Of a DNA stretch of 64,000 bases, positions 31,480-43,121 are shown piece after piece; position 1 is the stretch's first letter; each line of letters starts with the position of its first letter. This DNA is from Gentiana macrophylla (taxonomy: Eukaryota > Streptophyta > Magnoliopsida > Gentianales > Gentianaceae): NCBI GenBank assembly GCA_026214975.1, contig CM047808.1:60972583-61036582 (forward strand), in the 5' to 3' direction. A program made the translations under genes and the position numbers. Below the pieces are notes generated by a model. It made no database searches. It was not told the DNA's origin and was given only the letters and a program-made list of their open reading frames with translations.

Positions 31480-31970
31480 ATTCTAGAGATGGAGATTTCA
31501 AGCTAATATCTTACTCGGACTTAGATTATGCAAGATGCAAAATCGACAGGAAAAGTACTTCAGGCACATGTCAGTTACATGGAAATAGACTTGTGTCTTG
31601 GTTTTGCAAGAAACAAAACTCAATCTCGACCTCTTCAGCAGAAGCTGAATATATCACAGTTGGAAGCACTTGTGCTTAAGTTTTGTGGCTTCGACAACAA
31701 CTTAGAGACTATGGAATTGAAGAAAGTTTGATACCTATCATGTGCGATAATACAAGTGCACTTGAAATATCTGAGAACCAAGTTTTGCATTCAAAGACTA
31801 AGCATGTTGATGTAAGACATCACTTCATAAGAGATCATGTAGAGAAGAAGGATGTCACAATTCTTTATATACCAACTGAAGATCAGTTGGCTGATATTTT
31901 CATAAAACCACTGGATGTAAAAAGGTTTTCCAAACTGAGAACTGAATTAGGAATTATAAAATTCAGTTAA
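31480..31970 (+). pseudogene. Copia RNase H, 3' end, element D
   Basis: QDAKSTGK in a first frame, then at 31683-31970 an open end: LRQQLRDYGIEESLIPIMCD with NTSALEISENQVLHSKTKHV, DVRHHFIRDHVEKKDV and EDQLADIFIKPLD. The Asp of CDNTSA and the DVRHH motif mark the RNase H C-terminal half. The last pol domain of a SIRE-like element, stop at 31968-31970. A shift near 31650 breaks it. Confidence 0.85.
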
Positions 31971-32439
31971 GTCAGTTACACAAACAGAGATCCGTCAAGG
32001 GGATCGGTCTTTGTCCTGATGTGTGAGCTCACTTGACAGATCAGTCATTGACATCAACGATCTCAAAACTAACAATAAGGGAGAACTGATATGATATAAA
32101 ACTGATCTTAATCAGTTAGTTAAATATGAATCAAAGACTTCAAACTAACAATGAACCGTCAAATAGACCTTCACAAACTGACTCTCAACCGTCAGAAGTC
32201 AAAAAGTTAAATGTATGTATTCGACAATTGTCATATCACATTGAATTACCCTGTAATTGTTAGAATTTGTTGCGTGTGTACCCGTGATAAATCCAAATAG
32301 TATATGCATCGGATACACAAATACACATAGTGGAAGTTTAAACGATACAACACAATCTTATAATGATCATAGGATCAAATCAGCAAACCGTTAATTGTCT
32401 CTCACACTTCTACACACAACAATCCTTTTCTTTCAAAAA
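31971..32439 (+). other. Spacer between pol and env-like region of element D
   Basis: No gene seen. AT-rich. A TGTTAGAATTTG at 32259 resembles a Copia LTR start but no matching partner or polypurine tract is present. Confidence 0.4.
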
Positions 32440-34105
32440 GCAAAAAATGACTCCCCAATTCACAATAATCCAAATTGATAGACAAGGGATTAACCTTCTC
32501 CCTAGATCAATTTGAAAAAGAATGCGAAGGAACTCTTCTAGCCAGTCTACTATGTGAAAAGATTTAAAGAATTCAACGTCTAGAAAGTTTATTGGACATT
32601 AAATTGGAGAAGAATCTGGATATTAAAGTTGTCATTCAATTCTGGGAGAATATGAAGATTGTGAAGAATTCTCTGACGACAACTGTTCATGGAGAGAAAA
32701 TCTAAGTCTCTACAGATATTATATGACATTGTTTGATTTCAAGAAACCAAATGAGAAATCAATCAACTTAGTCAGTTTACCACTCAAGTATGAAGCTTTT
32801 CTCCTTCATATTTCTTCAACAGAGAAACCAGCGGATATTTATTCAAGTATTGTGAGTCTAAAGCCGAATTTGCCCAACTTTGTAAATGGGTAACCGTAAC
32901 CGTCATTGGACAAGCCAAGGACTAGATAGTCTATCTCGTGGATAAGATCAATTTGGTGAACATCATTTAGGATAAGTTTGACTTCAATTAGGCTGGATAT
33001 GTTTTCAATCAAATCAAGAAGCAACATGTTGCATAAGTTGAACGAATCAACAAAGCCAAGGATGAAGGAAATAAGAAGACAGGTAGACTTCATCCGAAGA
33101 AGTCACCCAATTTAGTAATAGAACATTACTTGAAGGTACTTAAACATGGAGTACAAGCTAAAAAAAAGCTATTGCATCAATCAAAACTGAGAACATTGCC
33201 GCAGTTGTAAGTTCAAATGAAATACCTTCAAAGGAAGAAGAAAAGAAGACTGTTTCAGAATAGATAGCTGAACAGAAAAGAGTCAAATGCAAAACTGACT
33301 CAAAAAGTAAATGAAAGAAAGGGAAAGAGCCTTGTTCCCGAATCAACAGCTTAAAGGAATCAAAACAAGAAAAGAGCAACAACTAAGGTTGAACATGAAC
33401 TGAAGACAACCAAGTCAACATCAAAATATGTTCTGTCAGCTGAAGGGGATTCTCTCAAGAAGCAAAATATAGCAGATAAACAAGTTTCTGCTATGAATAT
33501 CACAGAAGAGACTCAGCAGACACAGAAAGATGAAAGCTCCATTACACTGGAAAAGGATTATCAACCTAATGAAAATGAAGATGAATACTATATACATACG
33601 GGAATCATTCGTAGAAGCACTGTGATCTGAAGAGGAATGGTTTCTAAAAAATCTTGAAGTAAAAAATTTGTATGCATTATTCCTTATGGAAGAATTTTTA
33701 ACAAGATGATACAAACTAATTGGTGAAAAGGCACAACAAATGAAGAAGAAGAAGTCAGGTAGATTCATCGTAACCTAAGGAGAAACCAAGGGAGGATGAT
33801 GATGAAGACATGGATGATGAATTAAAGAAATCGACAGAAAAGATTCGATTCGATAAAGAACCGAATACAAAATAGACAATCAAGGAAAGTCAGTTGATCA
33901 GAAAGAAGGTTTGCCGGTTGGATCACAAACAACTAAAGATCAAAAGCAAACTGAGATGGTGGGCAAGCATTGATGATTTTGGACCCTCAAACTCGATCAA
34001 CTACCAACGTGGATGCTGATCCAACTGAAACTTTAACAGCAGATGAGTTAGCCAAGGTACAGACTACCTTGGATGACATACTCACTCAAAAAGAATATTA
34101 TAATG
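32440..34105 (+). pseudogene. Env-like (post-pol) region of element D, part 1
   Basis: Fragments in several frames look protein-like: DRQGINLLPRSI, CEGTLLASLLCEKI, LLDIKLEKNLDIKVVIQFWE, IVKNSLTTTVHG, and a Lys/Glu/Ser-rich part (33200-34000). SIRE/Maximus elements carry an extra reading frame here with coiled coils and proposed membrane segments; its real function is unproven. Stops are frequent. It continues after element C at 42104. Confidence 0.5.
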
Positions 34106-34110
34106 GTCTT
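34106..34110. repeat. Target-site duplication of element C (left), GTCTT
   Basis: Identical to 42099-42103 on the other side of the element. Confidence 0.9.
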
Positions 34111-35606
34111 TGATCGGCCTTTTCTAAGTGTCCAATCTCACCGGTAGTGTACCGGGTCAACTGTAGCCTAGAATTGGTGAGTCAAGGTCGTATCCCACAG
34201 GGAATCTGGTCGAGTACCAAAGTCGGTCTTGTTCCTAGTTCAGGGCAACACAAGTGTGGTACATAAATTCTAAGGACGGTGATTTGTCAGATCACCGGTT
34301 CTACTACAATGATGTACAAAACAAAGGGTTAAAATTATAATAAAAAAAGAAAAGATTTTAAACTACGAAAAACAAGATAGCCGAGCTATGATCCAATCGA
34401 CTACTACCGAGCCCTAACTCGTAATCGAAGTGATTTCAATATACTCTAATGTTCTTGGCATTGTTAAAGGATGTCGTCTCCTATTTCCGAAACTAAGCGC
34501 CAATTTCAACAACCTAGTTTCCTATGTCGAATTCAACAGTCCGCTGACCGGATTTAACTGACCCGACACAGCCTATGGACAATGAAACGCCGACAAGTCG
34601 ATATAAAACCTCACACACGAAACCGAATCAACAACTCGATCGGTTTTACACGGTGATCCTAGAACCCTTTTCCCGCACCTCTCTCGCAAAATACATATGT
34701 AAAGACGATACGTGTGACACGATTATTGAGTGATCAGTTTAACAAAAGTCATTAAGAATAAGTTCTAGAACGTTAACAACACCGAGAATCTAACAATCAA
34801 CACATCAAAATTACCTTAATTAACAAACTAGGGTTCGATTTCGAAGATTATCACATAACTCGACTATCGGTAAATTAACTACTCATTAATCTAAGAACAC
34901 AACAATAAATCAACCTTTAAGCTAACAAGCATCAAGATCAAAAGTCGAAATGAAGATTATCGTAATCGACGAAGAACACCGTAAGTTTAAAACGAAATCC
35001 AAACTGAAATTATAATAGCCGGCTAGCATCGATCTTCAGATTACACAAAATTAAATCTAATTTAAGCTAACTACATACCAATCTAAGAAAAGGAATGAAA
35101 AGTGCTCGAAGGAGATGGTGATATCTATCTTGAAATTTTTCTTGTCTATATATATATATACTAGTATCCGTACACCGTGCAAAATGCACGGTGCATGCCC
35201 ATTCCAGATCGGTGGATGTAATTAGGGTCTTTTTTTGTGTGGTATATGTTGCAATTGTACGAAATGAGTAAAGACTATAAGGAATCATAAAAGCTTTGAA
35301 ACATTAACTATACATTATCATAAGGTGTTTTTCAAAGACATAAATAGAGGTTTGGGACATGACATGGCATGTGTTGTGTTATACCGAATGTGATAAATAT
35401 ATTCCGTATAATATACTTAATACGTTGTATTATAACGTAGCATGAAGTATATTACGTTGTACTACATCGGAAGCAATATTAAACGGACACGACGAATGTG
35501 GAACACCGAATTTAAAAAACAGTATAACACGAAACGTCATTGTATAACAAAATAATTAAATGGCCAGACGGGAAAAAAAAATTAACTAAAATCTACCACA
35601 CGTCGT

Positions 35607-36265
35607 AATAAAATTGATGTAAATTTCTTACTATTGTCCCAACTAATAACAACAACCATTATTGTATCTTAAACATCTAAATAGACAAACCGCTTTTAAT
35701 AACAATGTAACGAACTAAAGTAAGATAACATAAAATATCATTAAATTGTTTTAAAATATATTAAACTATAATAACGTGTATACGTAAGTACATAACGAGC
35801 CATACTACTAAAAACCGAAATAATACTAAAATTTATGTAAATTTGTGAGTATTGTCCGAATTAATACAAATAAAATAAATCCATAGAAATATGTCGCCCA
35901 TCGGTAGACGGCACTAATGAATCGGAGAATCCGGAAGGAAAAGAGGAATGAATACACTATATAGAAAAATTTCGCATATAGCCGTAGACATCAACGGAAA
36001 AGTGATAGAAACATCTACTAATAACAATAAACACATTTTAACGTGTATACTAAAGTCCGACACTCCTAAAAACCGATATCATAATAAAATTGATGTGAAT
36101 TTGTTACTATTGGCCGAACTAATAACAATAACCACTATCGTATCTTAAACATCTAAATAGACAAATCGCTTTTAATAACAATCTAACGAACTAAACTAAG
36201 ATAACATAAAATATCATTAATTGTTTAAAATATATATTAACTATAATAACGTGTATACGTAACGA
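35607..36265. repeat. 180-bp direct repeat inside the insert
   Basis: 35607-35787 and 36080-36265 share 'taataaaattgatgt(a/g)aattt', 'tcttaaacatctaaatagac' and 'ataacgtgtatacgtaa' in the same order, about 90% alike. Confidence 0.8.
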
Positions 36266-36514
36266 CTCACACTCTAGAAAACCGAATAATAATAATTAGA
36301 ATCAAGGGAAAGAAGCATAAATATATCATTGTATAATGCAAGAAACGGAAAAAAATAACACGTCACGAAGTCGATATTTATAATAATAAAAGTCTTCAAT
36401 GAAATAAAATCGAAATACTAAACGATACAATGTAATACAATAAGATAAGAAATCGGATAAAAACTCTCAAGCGTCATAAAAAAAAAAGATTGGAGGAGGT
36501 GAATAAAAGAAAAG

Positions 36515-36515
<1 letters not shown>

Positions 36516-36586
<71 letters not shown>

Positions 36587-36590
36587 TACA
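36516..36590. repeat. (TA)n microsatellite
   Basis: About 33 uninterrupted TA units. Confidence 0.95.
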
Positions 36591-36925
36591 TATATATGCA
36601 TGTATAGGTGAAAAGGGAAAAGTTAGAGAAAAAAAAATAAAAAAATCGTAAATGTGGAAAAGTGTACCAGGAAAGAGAGGAAAAAACGTCGCTAGAAGTC
36701 TTAAAAGAGAGGGAAAAGCGTCGCTATAAGTCTTAAGAGAGAGGGAAAAAATATAGATACATATATATGCATGTATAGGTGAAAAGGAAAAAGTTAGAGG
36801 AAAAAATGAAAAAATAAAAAAAAAATTTGTAATGGGAAAGTGTACCGGAAAGAGAGGAAAAAGCGTCGCTAGAAGTCTTAAAAGAGAGGCAAAAGCGTCG
36901 GTATAAGTCTTAAGAGAGGGAAAAA
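36587..36925. repeat. 165-bp tandem repeat inside the insert
   Basis: 'gatacatatatatgcatgta' to 'ctataagtcttaagagag' occurs at 36587-36745 and 36754-36920. Each unit contains the pair cgtcgctagaagtctta / cgtcg(c/g)tataagtctta. Confidence 0.85.
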
Positions 36926-37123
36926 AAAAAAAAACAGAAAATGTCGGGCCAATCAGGGCCCGACACGTGGCAGCACCACAAGGAGCAGAAGAAGCGCCCT
37001 TGCTCCTTTATTATATATAAAGATATATATATATATATATATATATGGGAACTTCCTGCTGCTAATCTTTTTTTTTTCTCCCTATTCCTGTTTCAAAAAT
37101 ATTTATATGTATACATACTATTG

Positions 37124-37140
37124 CCGACTTATGAAGTCGG
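37124..37140 (-). promoter_or_regulatory. Palindrome upstream of the TA/TATA tract in LTR C
   Basis: CCGACTT-ATG-AAGTCGG, also at 41564-41580 in the other LTR, about 75-80 bp upstream (minus strand) of the TA tract that would act as TATA box. Confidence 0.4.
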
Positions 37141-37648
37141 TCAACTTGAAAACTCATCTTATCAATATGTCGGCCCAAGCTTATCACTGGCCATCACATG
37201 GTGGTATGCGACTACCGTAATATCCGCATAAATATCTATCGTGGTACAGTTTAATAAAAATCCGACTTATTACATGTGGATTTATAGAAAAATCTGTTGA
37301 TCTTGTCATGTATTGCGCCGATACTTATCCATTTAATAAACTAGCCGCAAGCTAAGCTTGAACACACGCCCAATCCTCGTATCTTGCATTCCGGTAATCT
37401 CAACACCTAATACCTGTATAAAATCATAACAAATACCACACGTAACCCTTACAGACACTAGGGTGACCGAGAGTATAATAATTACACGAAAAAACTCGAG
37501 AATTCCGGATTATGAGTCCGGATCTCGTAAACACAAACCATGGTGTAAAATGCATCAAAACACAAACAAATGTCTCCGGAAATATATAAAACAGGGTATA
37601 AACAGGGTATAAACACATAGAAAACGACAGTCGAGTTGACTCTCATCA

Positions 37649-37683
37649 ACTACCCCCTACTTAGCGTTTGCTCGCCCTCGAGC
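37649..37683 (-). promoter_or_regulatory. Polypurine tract and conserved pre-LTR block of element C
   Basis: Minus strand GCTCGAGGGCGAGCAAAC, GCTAAGTAGGGGGTAGT, then the LTR. Same layout as in A and B. Confidence 0.75.
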
Positions 37684-39395
37684 AAAAATAAGCGATCCAA
37701 AAAGAAAGATGGAGTCAACATTGTCATTACACATCTAGTCTATAGTATTGGAATGGTAAAACACAAGTAATTGATATTAATGCATAAAACTCGAGCTCTA
37801 CCTTGTATCGAGAAAAGAATGTGTGTGTGTGTATATAGCTTCTTCGACATTAATCACCAATGACCGGTTTAGATTATAGACGTGTACATACCAGGATTAC
37901 ACCATAGGCTTACACGTCGTAAACATCTCCACTAATCGAGGTCTATCATCGTCTAGTACGGTCAGGCAGGACTTGCACGGTTATATCGTTTAGGCTTAGG
38001 TTAGGGCTACGAAAGGATATTTACGATAAAAAATAGAAAGAGAAAGTGCAAACGAGCTTTAACCGAGAAAAAATATATATGAAACTCGGTTTTGAACGCC
38101 TCCAACTCTCCAACTATAAAAACAATCTCGATATCCGAAATAAACCCCAACTCTAAACAACAATAACTTGGTCCATTATTTTCTGGACACTTTCTAAAAA
38201 GAAAAACACATACTATAAACATATATACACTCTTCTTTTCAATTTTTTTTCTTCTTCTTCTTCTTTCTTTTTTTCACTTTTTTTTTCATTTTTTTTCTTA
38301 TATTTTTCCCAAACTATATACTTGTATGTATAAAACTATACACATCAAAATTCCGAACAAAGTCGAACCAACACACTGTCACACTCTCATACTGGATAAC
38401 TCGATTAATACAATGTCACAACAACACTCTCATACCACAACACCTCGCAACATCGTATAAATGTGCGGAAATAAAAGCTCAATTTCAAGGTAGTCAAGGA
38501 TACGTAGACCGAAATAAGGCTAAGGACATCGATTATACGGGTTAGTAACAAAATGGTCAGTTCAGGCGGCGGTCTAACCACCCTACAACAGGCTGAGAAG
38601 GGTAACTGTGGATTAACGTTAAGGGTGGCATTTGGCTCTGATCGGGTCAAAATAAATGCCAGAACCGTCATCCCGTACCTAACAACGAAGACCTTTCTAT
38701 TTCGCCTCCAAGTTACTAATATAAGTTCTAGGTAACCGGGTCATACAACAACTATAATCGTCCACTAATCATGGTGATAAATGACGTCGAAGCTAACGTG
38801 ATAGAACTATTCGATTCTCAATACAAGATCTCTAATCGAATGAAATGCATCTATACAATAACTAGATGTTTACCAAAATAATACCGAAGGCTCGATGTAT
38901 CAAAATCAATGTAAAAGCCATCAAAATTCTCAGAATCTGACTCATTTAAACTAAAGGGATAACAATCTCTAAGTATAACTCATTCGACATGAATACGGGA
39001 CATTTAAGCTAAACTAACTACCCCCTACTTTAAAATGAATCACGAAGGATAAGGGTAGAAAAGTTAGCTTACAACCGGAAAATGGTGCGAGTACGATCAC
39101 GTGGCATCCGTAGAAAGTCCTCCCAGGGTACCTGTGCTAATATCAACAGAAACAACAACTACACGAGATACACAGGTATGGAGATAATGAAATGAAACTA
39201 GACGGACAACCACGATTCATCAAAAACCAAAAACACCACACTAACCCCCATAATACACACTACATCGGGTTATATCACAACAAAATTTACCCGAATACAC
39301 ACTAAAGAAACACAATGACACACTAGGGGAAGAAAAGCGATAAAAATACGTTCTGAGTTTATAGTCCTCAGTTAGACTCTCTACCCCGAACTATA
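37684..39395 (-). other. 3' non-coding interior of element C
   Basis: No gene. A T/TTC-rich tract at 38238-38310. The block 38490-38740 matches element B 28835-29050 (minus-strand GGGATGACGGTTCTGGC at 38659-38675). Minus-strand G-tract GGGGTAGAGAGTC at 39374-39392 as in element A (9517-9535). Confidence 0.55.
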
Positions 39396-39716
39396 TCAAG
39401 GATAGCTATACCAAAGGAGAGAAAACCGTTGCCTCTCCCTAGCAAAATCGTAAGAATTGAGCACCCCTTGAAAAAAAAACAATAAAAATATGGGGTTCAA
39501 TCCCCACCACCTCGATTTGTTCGATGAGTCCATTGCACAGAACAACGAACTCACTTTCCCCGAACTAAAACATATCCCAACCAATAACGACTCTAGCTCC
39601 AAGTAGTAACAAATAGGCTCAACATCAACAACAAACTCAATAGGGTGCACCCCCAAAGATATAACAATAGGGCTAAATGAAGACGGATTAGGTGACTCAA
39701 TAGATACAAGAGTCAT
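39396..39716 (-). pseudogene. Second open frame of element C (106 codons), C-terminal part of the accessory protein?
   Basis: Starts 20 bases before the end of the upstream frame, so a shift could join them. EFVVDVEPICYY occupies the place of LVIFDIPVLDYY in element B, SRWWG matches RWWG of B, and a hydrophobic PIFLLFFFQGVL lies near the end. Its last part overlaps a degenerate GGGAGAGGCAAC copy of the hairpin block (39426-39450). The similarity is weak and rests on position as much as sequence. Confidence 0.35.
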
Positions 39717-40218
39717 ACCATCCTCGTAGTGTTCCTCCGGGTGATACCGCTTGTGGAGATAGCATTGACTGATTAGGCGGCCTAAGATCCCTTCCGAGAC
39801 CTAGATCATCATCATTATCACCAACCGTCGACTCCTCAATAGATGCTTCATTCACACCTCTCGGATTTCTAACCGTATTACTTGGCAGGTCACCCGTCGG
39901 AGTCGATTTCTGATTCTCGGCCATCTGTCCAACTTGATGTTCCAAGTTCCGTATCGAGGCTTGCATTGAAGTCATTGAATTCCGAATCTCTCTATTATTG
40001 TCTCTCATCTCCTTAGCATTGTCATAAACCATCCTCGATAATTGATCCAAAGTTGGCGGTTGTTGATTATAGTAACTTGGGGCATTATCCCACGCATTCC
40101 CGTATGATGTGGCGTATGGGTTGAATCGATAAAATGGTTGTGTTTGGTAACCCATAGCACCGTAATTGTAATATCCGAATGGATAAGGATAGAAGCCGTA
40201 ATTGTAGTATGGAGTCAT
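39697..40218 (-). CDS. Gag-tail-like accessory protein of element C
   Basis: 173 codons from the ATG at 40216-40218 (MTPYYNYGFYPYPFG), chosen because the frame upstream is leader. Residues 1-60 are Tyr/Asn/Pro-rich. A helical part follows (TLDQLSRMVYDNAKEM, then IRNLEHQVGQMAE), then GDLPSNTVRNPR, a signature of the gag end just before protease in Athila/Tat elements, and an acidic tail (EESTVGDNDDD). It would be expressed right after the leader, 175 bp from the primer site. No zinc knuckle and no capsid core, so it is at most a gag fragment; a scaffold or RNA-binding role is a guess. Confidence 0.5.
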   Translation of the reverse strand: MTPYYNYGFYPYPFGYYNYGAMGYQTQPFYRFNPYATSYGNAWDNAPSYYNQQPPTLDQLSRMVYDNAKEMRDNNREIRNSMTSMQASIRNLEHQVGQMAENQKSTPTGDLPSNTVRNPRGVNEASIEESTVGDNDDDLGLGRDLRPPNQSMLSPQAVSPGGTLRGWYDSCIY

Positions 40219-40393
40219 TATCCAAAAACAGGAAATATAACACGAACACAATCACGGTATCTAGTCACTACCACTACCAAGTAAATGGTGTGACACTTCA
40301 AAAAAACAAATAAAAAAACTATGCATAGAAAAACAAATATGAAAAACGACCTAATCATAAGAACTTAACTAACTTACAAGATATCAACCCGAT
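40219..40393 (-). other. Leader of element C
   Basis: Short A-rich leader on the sense strand with GATATCTTGTAAGT (40372-40385), the possible splice donor shared with element A. Confidence 0.5.
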
Positions 40394-40410
40394 TCCCGGC
40401 AACGGCGCCG
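40394..40410 (-). promoter_or_regulatory. Primer binding site of element C (tRNA-Asp type)
   Basis: Plus strand TCCCGGCAACGGCGCCG; differs from the tRNA-Asp 3' end only by one C fewer and the last base. Seven bases from the LTR. Confidence 0.85.
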
Positions 40411-40417
40411 TAAAACT

Positions 40418-42098
40418 TGATCGGCCTTTTCTAAGTGTCCAATCTCACCGGCGAGTAATACCGGGTCAATCAGAGCCTAGAATTGGTGAGTCAAGGTCGT
40501 ATCCCACAGGAATCGGTCAAGTACCAAAGTCGGTCTTGTTCTAGTTCAGGCCAACACAAGTGTGGTACATAAATTCTAAGGACGGTGATTTGTCAGATCA
40601 CCGGTTCTACTACAATGATGTACAAAACAAAGGGTTAAAATTATAATGAAAAAAAGAAAAGATTTTAAACTACGAAAAACAAGATAGCCGAACTATGATC
40701 CAATCGACTACTACCGAGCCCTAACTCGAATCGAACTCGATTTCAATATACTATAATGTTCTTGGCATTGTTAAAGGATGTCGTCTCTTATTTCCGAAAC
40801 TAAGCGCCAATTTCAACAACCTAGTTTCCTATGTCGAATTCAACAGTCCGCTGACCGGATTTAACTGACCCGACACGGTCTATGGACAATGAAACGCTCG
40901 ACAAGTTGATATAAAACCTCACACACGAAACCGAATCTGAACAACTCAGTCGGTTTTACACGGTGATCCTAGAACCCCTTTTCCCGCACCCTCTCGCAAA
41001 ATACATATGTAAAGACGATACGTGTGACACGATTATTGAGTGATCAGTTCAACAAAAGTCATTAAGAATAAGTTCTAGAACGTTAACAACACCGAGAATC
41101 TAACAATCAACACATCAAAATTACCTCAATTAACAAACTAGGGTTCGATTTCGAAGATTATCACATAACTCGACTATCGGTAAATTAACTACTCATTAAT
41201 CTAAGAACACAACAATAAATCAACCTTTAAGCTAACAAGCATCAAGATCAAAAGCTGGAAATGAAGATTACCGGAAATCGGGACGAAGAACACCGTAAGC
41301 GAAAACGAAATCCAAACTGAAATTATAATAGCCGGGTAGCATCGATCTTCAGATTACACAAAATTAATCTAATTTAAGCTAACCACATACCAATCTAAGA
41401 AAAACTAAGGAAAAGGAATGAAAAGTGCTCGAAGGAGATGGTGATATCTATCTTGAAATTTTTCTTGTCTATATATATATATATATGGGAACTTCCTGCT
41501 GCTAATCTTTTTTTTTTCTCCCTATTCCTGTTTCAAAAATATTTATATGTATAAATACTATTGCCGACTTATGAAGTCGGTCAACTTGAAAACTCATCTT
41601 ATCAATATGTCGGCCCAAGCTTATCACACCACACGTGATACTGTGGCCATCACATGGTGGTATGCGACTACCGTAATATCCGGATAAATATCTATCGTGG
41701 TACAGTTTAATAAAAATCCGACATATTACATGTGGATTTATAGAAATATCTGTTGATCTTGTCATGTATTGCGCCGATACTTATCCATTTAATAAACTAG
41801 CTACAAGCTAAGCTTCGGGCACACGCTCCAATCCACGTATCTCGCATTCCGGTAATCTCGAACACCTAATACCTGTATAAAATCATAACAAATACCACAC
41901 GTAACCCCTACAGGACACTAGGGTGACCGAGAGTATAATAATTACACCGAAAAAACTCGAGAATTCCGGATTATGAGTCCGGATCTCTTAAACACAAACC
42001 ATGGTGTAAAATGCATCAAAACACAAACAAATGTCTCTGGAAATATATAAAACAGGGTATAAACACATAGAAAACGACAGTCGAGTTGACTCTCATCA
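40418..42098 (-). repeat. 5' LTR of element C
   Basis: 1681 bp, uninterrupted. TA tract at 41471-41486 and palindrome at 41564-41580. Ends ACTCTCATCA before GTCTT. Confidence 0.9.
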
Positions 42099-42103
42099 GT
42101 CTT
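42099..42103. repeat. Target-site duplication of element C (right), GTCTT
   Basis: Identical to 34106-34110. Confidence 0.9.
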
Positions 42104-43110
42104 TTGTCAAGTGTTTCAGGATAATCAGACTACAGGAAGAAGACTGATGTAACTGTAAACTCAAATTTTGAAATACTCAAACAAGTTACATCAAACCCAG
42201 CTTTACAAATTCTCCAACTCAAAGAAAATCTGTAGAAAGAAACACATGAAGATCATGAGATTCATGCTCAAGCTGAATGGCATCTAAATCAGAGATTTTC
42301 TGGCCTAGAAACACAGTTATCAAAACTTTACAACTCACTAAATGGCATTGCAAAAACTCAGAAACTCACTCATGAGTTAGTTGGTCAGTTGCATGATGCC
42401 AAAAATGGGGGAGTAGAAGAAGAAAAGTAGAAACTTGAAGCTAAGATAGCAAATCTTAAGGGTGACAAAAGAATCGACCTCATACATCAGAGACCCTAGT
42501 TAATTAACTGAAGAAGAGCTCATTCTGAAGTATAGCAAACCCAGTGAAAAGAGGGTGGCTCTTACAATAGATCTCTGGATGGAGTTTAAAAAAGATTATA
42601 ATCACCTGAAGGCAAATTACAAACAAAAGCTATGAAGAGTTTTTGGTAACCTTCTTGTCAAAAAAGTTCTGTTCACAGAAGATGATTAAACACAAGAAGA
42701 TCAGAAGAATTGATGAGAGACTTGCAACCAAAGACAGAAGATAACAAATAAGGATCGACATTGAAGTATTTGAAAGCTACTACAAAGACAATGATGATCT
42801 TTCTAAACTAGCTTTGTGGAGAAAGTGGAAAAAAAACAAGTCAGGTTGATTACAACAATATGTTTTCCAGAGAGGATACAGCTAAAGAAGCTGAATATCG
42901 GCTGTATGATAAGGAAATATTGTTTATCAAAATTACACAACAAGCTTAGAAGCTTATCTCAGACAATATACTATATGATCAGCTTTGCTTTAAACCATTT
43001 TTTGGAAATTCTAATGATTATTCCAATTTCAGATTTTTCTTTTGTCTTTATTAGTTTAAGATTGTTTATATCTTTATGCTTTTTTTAAGGAGAGTTTTGG
43101 CATCATCAAA
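42104..43110 (+). pseudogene. Env-like (post-pol) region of element D, part 2
   Basis: TSNPALQILQLKENL, HLNQRFSGLETQLSKLYNSL, NGIAKTQKLTHELVGQLHD and KLEAKIANLKGD form a heptad-rich coiled-coil stretch (about 42180-42470) with stops between the pieces. Fits the C-terminal half of the SIRE/Maximus extra reading frame. Confidence 0.55.
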
Positions 43111-43111
43111 A

Positions 43112-43121
43112 AGGGTGAAAT
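43112..43121 (+). promoter_or_regulatory. Polypurine tract of element D
   Basis: AGGGTGAAAT before TGTTAGAAAC; slightly degenerate. Confidence 0.6.

Larger units (their letters stand above)
35161..37023. mobile_element. Helitron-like or unclassified insert in LTR C
   Basis: The intact LTR at 41466-41490 reads cttgtct-(AT)n-ggga. Here 1.86 kb splits that TA tract, from ctagtatccg to ...tttattatatataaag. Near the left end is a perfect 9-bp-arm hairpin CACCGTGCA-AAA-TGCACGGTG (35173-35193). No coding capacity, no terminal inverted repeats, and the TA tract hides any duplication. Insertion into a TA stretch with an end hairpin recalls plant Helitrons, but 5' TC and 3' CTRR ends are not clear. 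That it is an insertion is firm; the class is not. Confidence 0.55.
34111..37648 (-). repeat. 3' LTR of element C, interrupted
   Basis: Matches 40418-42098 on both sides of the insert at 35161-37023. About 1.68 kb without it. It lacks about 20 bp present in the other copy near 41629-41650. Confidence 0.9.
34111..42098 (-). mobile_element. Element C: complete non-autonomous LTR element in element D
   Basis: LTRs 34111-37648 (with a 1.86 kb insert) and 40418-42098, TGATCGGCC...ACTCTCATCA. Perfect 5-bp duplication GTCTT. Primer site of tRNA-Asp type at 40394-40410 and polypurine block at 37649-37683. Two short minus-strand frames, no pol domain. Third member of the A/B/C family. Confidence 0.9.

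Noticed and set aside
32259..32280. TGTTAGAATTTG as a possible Copia LTR start
   Set aside because: No polypurine tract before it and no second copy or primer site found.
36516..36590. Long TA tract as a replication origin or matrix-attachment signal
   Set aside because: A plain microsatellite inside a mobile insert; nothing else supports such a role.
38553..38735. Plus-strand frame MVSSGGGLTTLQQAEKG...
   Set aside because: It is antisense to element C; its conservation with B is explained by the shared non-coding block.
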